Made by a program: the position numbers and the translations under genes. A stretch of DNA of 64,000 nucleotides from Haloplasma contractile (GTDB taxonomy: Bacteria; Bacillota_I; Bacilli_A; Haloplasmatales; Haloplasmataceae): the NCBI GenBank assembly GCA_016841945.1, contig JAENYC010000013.1, forward strand, positions 24,987 through 88,986, given 5' to 3'. Position 1 is the first letter of the stretch. Each line of letters opens with the position of its first letter. The notes under the pieces are model-generated. The model ran no database searches, was not told the origin of the DNA, and worked only from the letters and a program-made list of their open reading frames with translations. Shown here one piece after another: positions 1-6,821 of the stretch.

Positions 1-395
1 GAGCATTAGCTGGTTTCATCACTGACTTAAACTATATCATCATAAACCCAAGAGCGATGATAGTAGCCCTTAACTGGTTTACACTAGAAAGCATTACCTT
101 TGGTCTAGTACCAGGTTTATTCTTTCACTACATCAAATACAACAAGAAAAAACTAATGATAATACTACTAATAACAATGATTTTAGGATTCACATTCAAT
201 ACACTAGGTATCAATATGTACTATGGCACTGGTTATGCAGTATCATCTATTCCCCTAAGATTACTACGTGATACCTTAAAATATCCACTATATTTATATC
301 TAATACACCTATTCATCACAGATTCACGTTTTAGCTCATTTAATTTCTTTTACCAGTTTTCAAAAAAACATGGTTTAAAAAAACAAAATTATTAA
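1..395 (+). CDS. ECF transporter S component, folate-type (3' part)
   Basis: The reading frame is open from base 3, so the gene starts before the window and the ATG at 57 is internal. The visible part encodes about 130 residues of a hydrophobic membrane protein. The segment ITDLNYIIINPRAM followed by a short turn and FGLVPGLFFH matches the region of folate-family S components (FolT) where a conserved Pro-Arg/Met loop precedes the fourth helix. Later helices LMIILLITMILGFTFNTLG and the basic stretch RLLRDTLKYPLYLYLIHLF also fit. S components bind a vitamin in the membrane and use shared EcfA/A'/T energisers, which are not in view. The substrate is inferred; another vitamin is possible. The gene ends at a TAA with no overlapping neighbour. 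Confidence 0.7.
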   Translation, partial: ALAGFITDLNYIIINPRAMIVALNWFTLESITFGLVPGLFFHYIKYNKKKLMIILLITMILGFTFNTLGINMYYGTGYAVSSIPLRLLRDTLKYPLYLYLIHLFITDSRFSSFNFFYQFSKKHGLKKQNY

Positions 396-430
396 TAAAT
401 TTAAAGGAAAAAGAAACAACTAACATATAA

Positions 431-470
431 GGAGATGGCAGGATTCGGACGTGGGTTTGTCTCCCGCCAT
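431..470 (+). repeat. tmRNA 3'-end-like fragment (copy 1)
   Basis: The segment TTCGGACGTGGG, a seven-base loop TTTGTCT and CCCGCCAT form a T-arm whose GTGGG/CCCGC stem pairs with one G-T. It closely follows the 3' end of bacterial ssrA (CGGACGCGGGTTCRAYTCCCGCC, then ATCTCCACCA). The acceptor-stem tail is lost, since TGTAAC follows instead of CTCCACCA, so this is a fragment and not a working RNA. It looks like an old attachment-site scar for elements that integrate in tmRNA. Confidence 0.5.
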
Positions 471-529
471 TGTAACTGTTGGTGTGACTGACATTAAAAA
501 ACTAAATAATTAAATTATATATAAAAAAG

Positions 530-563
530 TAGAGTTATACATAATTGTAAACTCTATTTTTTA
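530..563. terminator. Bidirectional terminator
   Basis: TAGAGTT-A-TAC and GTA-AACTCTA pair across a short AT loop. An A-run lies before the stem and a T-run after it, so it can stop transcripts from both sides. It closes the SUKH pseudogene, whose stop codon lies in the stem, and any rightward transcript past the ECF gene. Confidence 0.7.
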
Positions 564-1090
564 TTAATTATATTCCCAGGCTTTTTTTGTTCTTCTAAAA
601 AGTCAGGATCTATACTTACACTTATAACCTCATAGTCTGTTTCGTCAATTTCATTAATATCAGCAGGTTTTAATTCCTTGAGTAATTGATTTATATTTTT
701 TGCTATAAGATTCAGATCGTTTAAATTAATTTAAAGTTCTTCATGATCCCAAAAATAAATGTATCCATAATTCTTCTTGTTCAAATTGAGTAAAAGTTAA
801 TTTCCACCTTCTAATCTTGCTATTGGCAGACATTTAAATGGGTAATCTTTGTTATAATTCTTATAATGTAATTCTAAGTCATTAATGTGAGTAACATCTT
901 CATCATTAATAGGTGAAGCATCAATACCTAGAAACTCATTAATAGCAATATTGTTATTTTCAAGTGAACCACCATTATATTTTATTAAAAAGTCAATATA
1001 GTCATTTGGTAATTTAATATTGTGTTCTTTTTCAAAGGTGCTAATTCTTTTCTTATTAATTAATGGATTATTTGAATTTATTACTAACAT
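554..1090 (-). pseudogene. SMI1/KNR4 (SUKH) immunity-type protein, two nonsense codons
   Basis: From ATG 1090, with a clear AGGAGG upstream, the frame encodes FEKEHNIKLPNDYIDFLIKY, the hallmark start of SMI1/KNR4-SUKH proteins. It reaches a TAA at 797-799 after 97 codons. Reading on in the same frame gives NLNKKNYGYIYFWDHEEL, the typical SUKH core strand, then a second TAA at 731-733, then a normal-looking C-terminus to a TAG at 554-556. The whole frame is about 179 codons, the usual family length. Each stop is one substitution from a sense codon. SUKH proteins neutralise polymorphic toxins; no toxin gene is near. The 97-residue N-terminal piece could still be made, but the fold would be incomplete. 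Confidence 0.8.
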
Positions 1091-1194
1091 ATAAATACCT
1101 CCTAATAAGTAAATAATATTTGATAAATAAGTAAAAATGAAAATAAATTAATATATTTAATGGCAAAAGGTTGTTTAAATTCAACACAATTTTT

Positions 1195-1962
1195 TTATAG
1201 TGTAAGATTATATTTTTTTAATATCTCATTGAATGTATTTTCATTAATATTTTCCCAGTAACAATCAGATAGTAACCAATAAAGTGATCGTAACCTATTA
1301 TATACTAATTTGTATACAATAGTTGTTTCTCGTTTATTTAGCTCATAAAAATTAATTTGATAAACCATAACTAAATCAGAGGATTTATAAATCGGTAAAA
1401 GATCTATTACATTTTGAAAATCTTTTAATTCTTTAAAAACTTCAGGAATTATAACCTTCTTTTTATAACCATCTAATCTTATCTTACATCTCCAATAAAT
1501 TAATAGGTATGCATAATAATATTTTTCTACATCTATATTGGTAACCTTTAACTCATTATCAATCGATAATGAATTTTTAATCTTCTCTATAGGATTTTCT
1601 TCCGTAAAGAATAACTTAGGGTAATATTTATCTTCTGTAAATTTAGAAAAGTCTTGTAATTCATTACAAATACCAACAGACCATAACAGAGGTGCTAAAG
1701 ATTCAATTAACCATGTAGCCTCTCCCATCTCGTCTAATGTTAAAGTGTTCAATTCTTTCATGAATAGTTCTCTTTCGTGAGAAGACATCCAGTCTAAACA
1801 ATTTTCCTTTTTAACCCATTTAAGAATTGCTCCTCTAACTTTTTTTATTTTCTTTACGTCAATATTATCTTGTATATTTTTATCTTCATATCCTCTATCA
1901 ATAGTAATCTGTAATGCTAATATTCTTTTAATAACGTCATCGACGCTTTTAATAATTTGCAT
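1195..1962 (-). CDS. DUF4272-like protein
   Basis: This is a soluble protein of 255 residues. The segment EATWLIESLAPLLWSVGI, preceded by a Trp-Met-Ser-x-x-Glu-Arg-Glu stretch, resembles the conserved core of DUF4272, in which an Ala-Thr-Trp helix leads into Leu-Leu-Trp. DUF4272 members are of unknown function and are often found near toxin-immunity and contact-dependent loci, which suits the SUKH pseudogene next door. The start is uncertain: a TTG at 1974 and a GTG at 1971 lie in frame, but AGGGG sits too close to them and is better spaced for the ATG at 1962. No membrane segment or signal peptide is visible. Confidence 0.55.
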   Translation of the reverse strand: MQIIKSVDDVIKRILALQITIDRGYEDKNIQDNIDVKKIKKVRGAILKWVKKENCLDWMSSHERELFMKELNTLTLDEMGEATWLIESLAPLLWSVGICNELQDFSKFTEDKYYPKLFFTEENPIEKIKNSLSIDNELKVTNIDVEKYYYAYLLIYWRCKIRLDGYKKKVIIPEVFKELKDFQNVIDLLPIYKSSDLVMVYQINFYELNKRETTIVYKLVYNRLRSLYWLLSDCYWENINENTFNEILKKYNLTL

Positions 1963-2098
1963 TAAATTCACCAACCCCTATATAGTCTTTAAATATCATA
2001 TTATACTATGTAATTAATAGAGTCAAGGTCGAACGATTTAACTAGCATTTTTTTGATATATTTGTGATTTTTTAAATGTAGCGGATATAGTAATATAC

Positions 2099-2114
2099 GC
2101 CCCATCTCCACCAT
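2099..2114 (+). repeat. tmRNA 3'-tail-like fragment (copy 2)
   Basis: GCCCCATCTCCACCAT contains CCATCTCCACCA, the exact 3' terminus expected for a Firmicute tmRNA, including the CCA. The T-arm that should precede it is absent. It complements copy 1, which has the T-arm but not the tail, as expected for the two sides of an old integration event. Confidence 0.45.
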
Positions 2115-2157
2115 ATTATTCTCGTACGAGAATGACAAAATAAAGTAAATATAATTA

Positions 2158-2205
2158 TAGAAATGATAACTCTTGTGGTTTATAATAGAACTACAGGAGT
2201 TTTTA
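2158..2205 (+). promoter_or_regulatory. Hairpin-embedded promoter element A
   Basis: TAGAAA (2158-2163) lies exactly 17 bases before TATAAT (2181-2186). The TATAAT is in the loop of an inverted repeat, AACTCTTGTGGTT (2168-2180) and AACTACAGGAGTT (2189-2201), which pairs fully as RNA through two G-U pairs, and a T-run follows. The upstream neighbour is transcribed away from it, so it cannot simply be the terminator of a plus-strand gene. It probably drives the 2340 gene. Confidence 0.55.
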
Positions 2206-2255
2206 TTTACGTAAAATTAACTGCTTTTCAATAAAATAGGGGCAAAAATGGCTAA

Positions 2256-2290
2256 AACGGACGCGGGTTCGGTCCGAGTCTGTCTAAAGT
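2256..2290 (+). repeat. tmRNA T-arm-like fragment (copy 3)
   Basis: CGGACGCGGGTTC is identical to the T-arm entry of many tmRNAs (as in the E. coli ssrA 3' end). The following GGTCCGAGTCTGTC has diverged and no acceptor tail is present. With copies 1 and 2 it marks this stretch as a used attachment region. Confidence 0.45.
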
Positions 2291-2339
2291 AATAACAATC
2301 AAAATGAAGATTATAGCATAGTATGAAGGGGGTTGAATC

Positions 2340-3008
2340 ATGAAACATTATAAGTATAAGTTTTCCAAAAGGGTTATTAAGAAATTTCATAAGTTGAGAG
2401 TAAATGAATTAGAAGAAAAGATGAGGATGAAATACAAGAAACGTGAATTAGTTGATAGAATCTTCTCAGTATTATTTTTATCGCTGATGATTGGTATCTT
2501 ATTTTTAATGATAATTTTAAAGAATTCAGAAATTGTCTCAGGTATAAACAAGACAATATTTATTATCATTGTTATTTTTTCTTCAATTTTTCTGCCTGCA
2601 ATAATAGTGTTTTTCCCTTATAATCATTTAAGTGAAAAATATCCGTATCAATCTTTACCGAATGTTACTAGGAAAATGATCAGAAAATGTAGTGAACCAT
2701 TAATGAAATATTATAAAATTCAGGGTGACCATATCATAACTAAGTGCTATGATAGTTCAAATTCATTTTTAGTTGATAAAGATTTAATTTTATTTTTCCA
2801 TAGGGGTAGATTAAGAATTGTTAATGACTTTACGACTACAATTAAAGATTTTGGATGTTATGAATTTTCTATTGATGAAATTGATGTATTTTATGAACAA
2901 AGAGATAAATTACTGACAACAATTATCAAGTCAAAAAAATTAACATTGGTATTAGGAAAAAAAGCAAAACCGTTTATAGTAAATAACAGAGGTTATTATG
3001 AAAGTTAA
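2340..3008 (+). CDS. Two-helix membrane protein of unknown function
   Basis: The product has 222 residues. A very basic N-terminus of about 40 residues (Lys/Arg rich, probably cytoplasmic) is followed by two hydrophobic helices at about residues 41-62 and 71-93, then a soluble C-terminal half of about 125 residues. This layout (basic tail, helical hairpin, cytoplasmic domain containing FHRGRLRIVNDF) resembles small YcxB-like or PH-like membrane proteins, but I do not recognise a family. The start has an AGGGGG nine bases upstream. Promoter element A lies about 135 bp upstream with a tmRNA-like scar between. It ends without a clear terminator, 91 bp before the next gene. Confidence 0.6.
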   Translation: MKHYKYKFSKRVIKKFHKLRVNELEEKMRMKYKKRELVDRIFSVLFLSLMIGILFLMIILKNSEIVSGINKTIFIIIVIFSSIFLPAIIVFFPYNHLSEKYPYQSLPNVTRKMIRKCSEPLMKYYKIQGDHIITKCYDSSNSFLVDKDLILFFHRGRLRIVNDFTTTIKDFGCYEFSIDEIDVFYEQRDKLLTTIIKSKKLTLVLGKKAKPFIVNNRGYYES

Positions 3009-3099
3009 ATATTAAGTTTGAATTTTTCTAACTATAATTTAAAACTATAAAATATATCAACGTTAAAGTAGCAGCGTAGGAAGAAATGGAGATGAGAAG

Positions 3100-3815
3100 A
3101 TGCATGCTATAATTCGTTGTGGAAAAGGAGAATATCAACCGTTTTTGGTTATTTTTGTAAAATAACTGCTACAGATAATTATCAAAAGTATCTTGAAGGT
3201 ATACATAATCAGTATCATCTTGTGTTGGATAAAGATAAAAAAAAACTAATTAAACAGAATACTTTTAATAAATCTAGCAAGAATTTAGACCCCTCAATAT
3301 TGATTGTTGAATCCAATAATGAGGACTGGAAATTAGATGAAAATGGTTATGGATGTGTTAAATTTCTAAGTGACGTTAATCAAGATATAATTGAAGATGA
3401 ATTGCCAGACCACCTCCTAATGAAATGTATTACTATTGATTTTGAATACAAATATGAGCCGTTCCAGGAGATCAGAACACAGGTTGATATAGAAAACTTG
3501 ATGAGCGTTTCGGGAGGTTTCCATGATGCCTTTATTAAAGAATATAAACAAATTGATGATGGATCACTATATTTGTTATTCGATGGAACGTGGGGATGTA
3601 AGATTGAAGTATGGTTTGATGGAGATGTTTCTTACAGCATAGCAAGTAGAATAGGTGATAATTGTGACCCTTATTGGTTTGGTTCGACAGTGTTAATTAA
3701 TGATGGATATGTTTACTTTATGGATGAAGAAGGTATGTCTGTTTTAGACATTGACGATGACTATTGTTGGTTTAAAGCCATGCGCATGAAGTATCATGTG
3801 ATACCAAATGAATAA
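3100..3815 (+). pseudogene. Frameshifted uncharacterised protein, possibly immunity-type
   Basis: The natural start is the ATG at 3100, preceded by GGAGATGAG, giving MHAIIRCGKGEYQ. That frame ends at a TAA at 3163, while the rest of the protein lies in the -1 frame. Joining after the Gln codon near 3138 gives GEYQ-TVFGYFCKITATDNYQ, so one base has probably been lost near CAACCG. The rest is an acidic, soluble protein of about 230 residues rich in Asp, Glu and aromatics (GGFHDAFIKEY, LLFDGTWGCKIEVWF). I do not recognise the family. Its composition and place among SUKH and DUF4272 genes suggest an immunity-type protein. A shorter product from a TTG at 3117 is formally possible but has no ribosome binding site. 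Confidence 0.6.
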
Positions 3816-4122
3816 GGCAGTAATGCAAACTATGTTTAAGAAAAACATGTACATTATTGCTTTGCAAAGTAGCATATCCTGAACAATATAGTGAATAAAA
3901 TTCTTTTAAAAGATTTGGTAGTTTATGGGGGTTATTCTTTGCTTCATCTAATTTTCGTATCAATGCACGTGTCTTAAATTCTGTAACACTAAAATACTTG
4001 AAGAAGTTTTTACTTAAGTCATACTTATTACCTAATTCATTACTTTTGTTACTAAATAAATCTGCATAATCATCTTGACTAAAAGCATTTCCAAATTCAT
4101 CATGCTCAAATATAAAAATCAA
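3772..4122 (-). pseudogene. Probable 5'-truncated gene remnant
   Basis: The frame is open further upstream and the first available start is a TTG without a ribosome binding site. The peptide (FEHDEFGNAFSQDDYADLF, then KYDLSKNFFKYF) has the composition of real coding sequence and not of a shadow frame. The last 14 or so codons run convergently into the 3' end of the 3100 gene. It is best read as the C-terminal part of an unknown protein left by a deletion or insertion. No family is recognised. Confidence 0.35.
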
Positions 4123-4156
4123 AACACAACGAAACCAATGAAAATTATATAAAATA

Positions 4157-4167
4157 GACGTGGGTTT
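4157..4167 (+). repeat. Possible tmRNA T-arm fragment (copy 4, weak)
   Basis: GACGTGGGTTT matches copy 1 over 11 bases and lies between a truncated gene remnant and the metallophosphoesterase gene. The match is short and could be chance. It is listed because it falls at a gene-cluster boundary like the others. Confidence 0.25.
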
Positions 4168-4274
4168 ATAGTGGAGTGATGCTTCACCATATTAGAAAAT
4201 CATTTAGTCGATACGATAGATATTACATAAAATTTAGATTATTTAAATTACTAAGAATTGGAGGAATGTTATTT

Positions 4275-6560
4275 ATGGAAAATGAATTAAAAAATTATTC
4301 AGAAAAGCAACTTTTAAAAGCAGAAACATTTTTTAAAGATTATATAAAAAAAATACATTCATTGTATGGTATTGTAGCATCACATTCAATTTCTGCTATT
4401 TTTAGAGATATTATTGCTATAATTAACAATACATTTACTGGTAAGTTTAAAGTGGAAGACTTATCAAAAGCACAACTTAAGTTATTACGCAGAAGGTATC
4501 GCGAAGTCTATAGGAATATTGAATCACTTCTTAAAGGCAATAATGACCTGTATTATAATCTTGAACATAAACTGGAACTAACAGATGTATTTAAGGAATA
4601 TCTTTTTATAGCTTATGATATAATACGGGAAAAAATGGAATTGTATGGATATAATACAAATACATCTACAGGTAAACTAGAACTAAAACATACACTAAGG
4701 TACCCTCTACTAGAAGAAAATCACCCTTTAAAGAGATTTATTAATTCTGACTTAAATTTAGTTCATTTGAATAGACAAAGAAAAAGGAATGTTATTTTAT
4801 ATGATAACAATTCCCATCAAATTATTTATGATTTGTTAGATGAAGTACTACTCATTAACCCAAAAATTCCTTTTTCAGACTTTGAGCATGACAATAATAG
4901 AAAATTTACTGAACGAATCTGTATTGACTTCTTATATAATTTTGAGAAGAAAAGGGATTACTTTTTGAAATTGCTAAATCAAGATAAAATACTATATAAT
5001 AAAGAAATCAGTATTGTTGAAGGAAAGGAAAAGCCTAGTGGCGATGATTTGCTTGTTTTAATTTCTTTATTAGGGAGGTTAGATCAACAAAACAAATGGG
5101 GTCCAATTTCAGTTTTTAAAAAAGATAAATTATACCCAAATTTAATCCAAAATCATTCAACTAATTTAGAATACATTAAAGAATTAATTTTAACTTTAGA
5201 GGGATATAGACAATTACTTCATATCGATAATTCTCCGATTTTACAATTATCTAATGTTTATTTTGATGTAATGAAAACTGATATTCAAAATATTATGTAT
5301 TATATAGAACCAATAAAAGAAAATAAAATCTTTAATAAGTCAAATGTATCTACTAATAAGAGAATAGGAAATGTTGAAAGCCCTAACTATCTCGAATCAT
5401 TCTTTAGAAAGTTTTCTCAACTTGACAGATTTGAAGATGTAGTTCCGTATTTGAATAATAATGAAGATTTAGTTGAGTGGATTGATTTTACAAAAAGATA
5501 TATGATTATTCCAACGCAACCTGATTTTATTACTTCTGGAAAAATTAGGGCAATTTTAAGTGAATACAGTGTTGAAGAAATAGTCATTTCAGTACACGAT
5601 GTCTATGATTTTTCAAAAAAGAATACTTATAGTAAAAAAGTAGCGAAACACCTTATCAATTTGTCAAAAGATATATTATCCGAATTTTACCGTTTGTACT
5701 TTATATTTAATACACATATTGAAAGAGAAAGACTTAGTTTTATTGATAATGAATTGAACTTACATCAAAGCAATTATAATGACAACTATCTATCGATCAC
5801 TTCAGATATGCACTTTAATAATCTTCAAAATTATGAAAAATCAAACTTCTCGAGTAACTTCAATGTTGTAGCTGGTGATTTTACTGATAACTTATACCAT
5901 CGTGGTAATGCACAATTAGAAGGTTGTATTGATATACATGGTATTGGTGTTTTAGGGAATCATGACATCTATTTATCAAATGATACAACATTTGATTTAA
6001 CTAGAGAAATTAAGTCGAACTATAAAAAATCAATTTATAAGTTAAAGAAATCTTTCCCTAATATAAAAATATTGAATGATGAAATTTTATATAAAGACGG
6101 GTATGCAATAATTGGTATAACACTTGTATATGATATTGATAAAGGGGTTAGAACCTTCTTTGCTAATGAAGAATGGGGAAATAAGTTTGCTAATGATGAT
6201 TACATAAAAAGGGCGGAAGATTTACTTGATAAAGTTCCAAGTGATATACCAATTGTTTTTATATCCCATTCACCGTTTAAAGAATATGCTGTATGTTCCA
6301 ATAAGACAATAGGTGTACCTTCTGATAAAATCTTTAAAAATTATCCTAATGTTAAAGTTTACATACATGGTCATGGACATTCTTTGCCTAATAAAAAGAT
6401 TATTGATGGAGTTTTATGTATTACTAATCCAATTATATTAGGTAGTAGTATATCAGAGGTATCATTTAGTCTAGATGAAATCTATAATATTTTAGGTCTA
6501 GATTCTAAAAAGATTAAGATGTTAAATAATAATGATATTGTATCTCCTCAGTCAGAATGA
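4275..6560 (+). CDS. Large calcineurin-like metallophosphoesterase with a long unknown N-terminal region
   Basis: The ATG at 4275 follows GGAGG by ten bases; earlier in-frame starts at 4176 and 4266 lack a spaced site. The product is 761 residues. Residues 1 to about 500 are mostly charged and helical with no recognised domain. The last 250 residues hold the full set of metallophosphoesterase motifs: Asp-x-His (D511, H513), GDFTD (G534-D538), GNHD (561-564), the His of SHSPF (H665) and the Gly-His-x-His block HGHGH (698-702). The family hydrolyses phosphodiesters or phosphomonoesters with two metal ions. The substrate is not predictable; nucleic acid, cyclic nucleotide or phosphoprotein are all possible. 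It is a single-gene unit closed by the terminator at 6638 and could be a defence or stress gene given its setting, but that is a guess. Confidence 0.75.
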   Translation: MENELKNYSEKQLLKAETFFKDYIKKIHSLYGIVASHSISAIFRDIIAIINNTFTGKFKVEDLSKAQLKLLRRRYREVYRNIESLLKGNNDLYYNLEHKLELTDVFKEYLFIAYDIIREKMELYGYNTNTSTGKLELKHTLRYPLLEENHPLKRFINSDLNLVHLNRQRKRNVILYDNNSHQIIYDLLDEVLLINPKIPFSDFEHDNNRKFTERICIDFLYNFEKKRDYFLKLLNQDKILYNKEISIVEGKEKPSGDDLLVLISLLGRLDQQNKWGPISVFKKDKLYPNLIQNHSTNLEYIKELILTLEGYRQLLHIDNSPILQLSNVYFDVMKTDIQNIMYYIEPIKENKIFNKSNVSTNKRIGNVESPNYLESFFRKFSQLDRFEDVVPYLNNNEDLVEWIDFTKRYMIIPTQPDFITSGKIRAILSEYSVEEIVISVHDVYDFSKKNTYSKKVAKHLINLSKDILSEFYRLYFIFNTHIERERLSFIDNELNLHQSNYNDNYLSITSDMHFNNLQNYEKSNFSSNFNVVAGDFTDNLYHRGNAQLEGCIDIHGIGVLGNHDIYLSNDTTFDLTREIKSNYKKSIYKLKKSFPNIKILNDEILYKDGYAIIGITLVYDIDKGVRTFFANEEWGNKFANDDYIKRAEDLLDKVPSDIPIVFISHSPFKEYAVCSNKTIGVPSDKIFKNYPNVKVYIHGHGHSLPNKKIIDGVLCITNPIILGSSISEVSFSLDEIYNILGLDSKKIKMLNNNDIVSPQSE

Positions 6561-6637
6561 TCGTTAGATAGTTATTTGGGATTAAATTTTCATTTTCTAT
6601 AGTAAATAATTTAGATATCTACAATATGCACCGAAAC

Positions 6638-6657
6638 AAAGCCCTTTTGGGCTTTTT
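6638..6657 (+). terminator. Rho-independent terminator
   Basis: AAAGCCC and GGGCTTT pair across a TTTT loop and are followed by T residues. It lies 78 bp after the metallophosphoesterase stop codon. Confidence 0.85.
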
Positions 6658-6729
6658 ATTTTACAATATCAAATTGAACTATTTGAGTTCGAATCCTTAC
6701 TGTCTTGGTGGTATATATTTATTGAAGTA

Positions 6730-6738
6730 TGGTATAAT
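6730..6738 (+). promoter_or_regulatory. Extended -10 promoter
   Basis: TGGTATAAT is an extended -10 box (TG-n-TATAAT) with no good -35 at normal spacing. It lies 84 bp before the start of the ribosome-protection/NYN gene and after the previous terminator, so it is the likely promoter of that gene. Confidence 0.45.
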
Positions 6739-6821
6739 GATACAAATACTATAAAGAATATTAAATTCAATCGATTATATACATCCTAAATATGTAGGCA
6801 CTAGAAAAGGATTGATATCAA

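Noticed and set aside
2340..3008. Toxin-antitoxin or holin role for the two-helix protein
   Set aside because: It is too large with a 125-residue soluble C-terminal half and has no partner gene.
3100..3165. Programmed -1 frameshift
   Set aside because: No slippery heptamer or downstream pseudoknot is apparent; a one-base deletion explains it more simply.
6685..6710. GAGTTCGAATCC followed by TTACTGTCTTGG, like a tRNA T-arm and 3' end
   Set aside because: Only the T-loop consensus is present; no acceptor, D or anticodon arm can be folded upstream, and the segment overlaps the promoter region of the GTPase gene.
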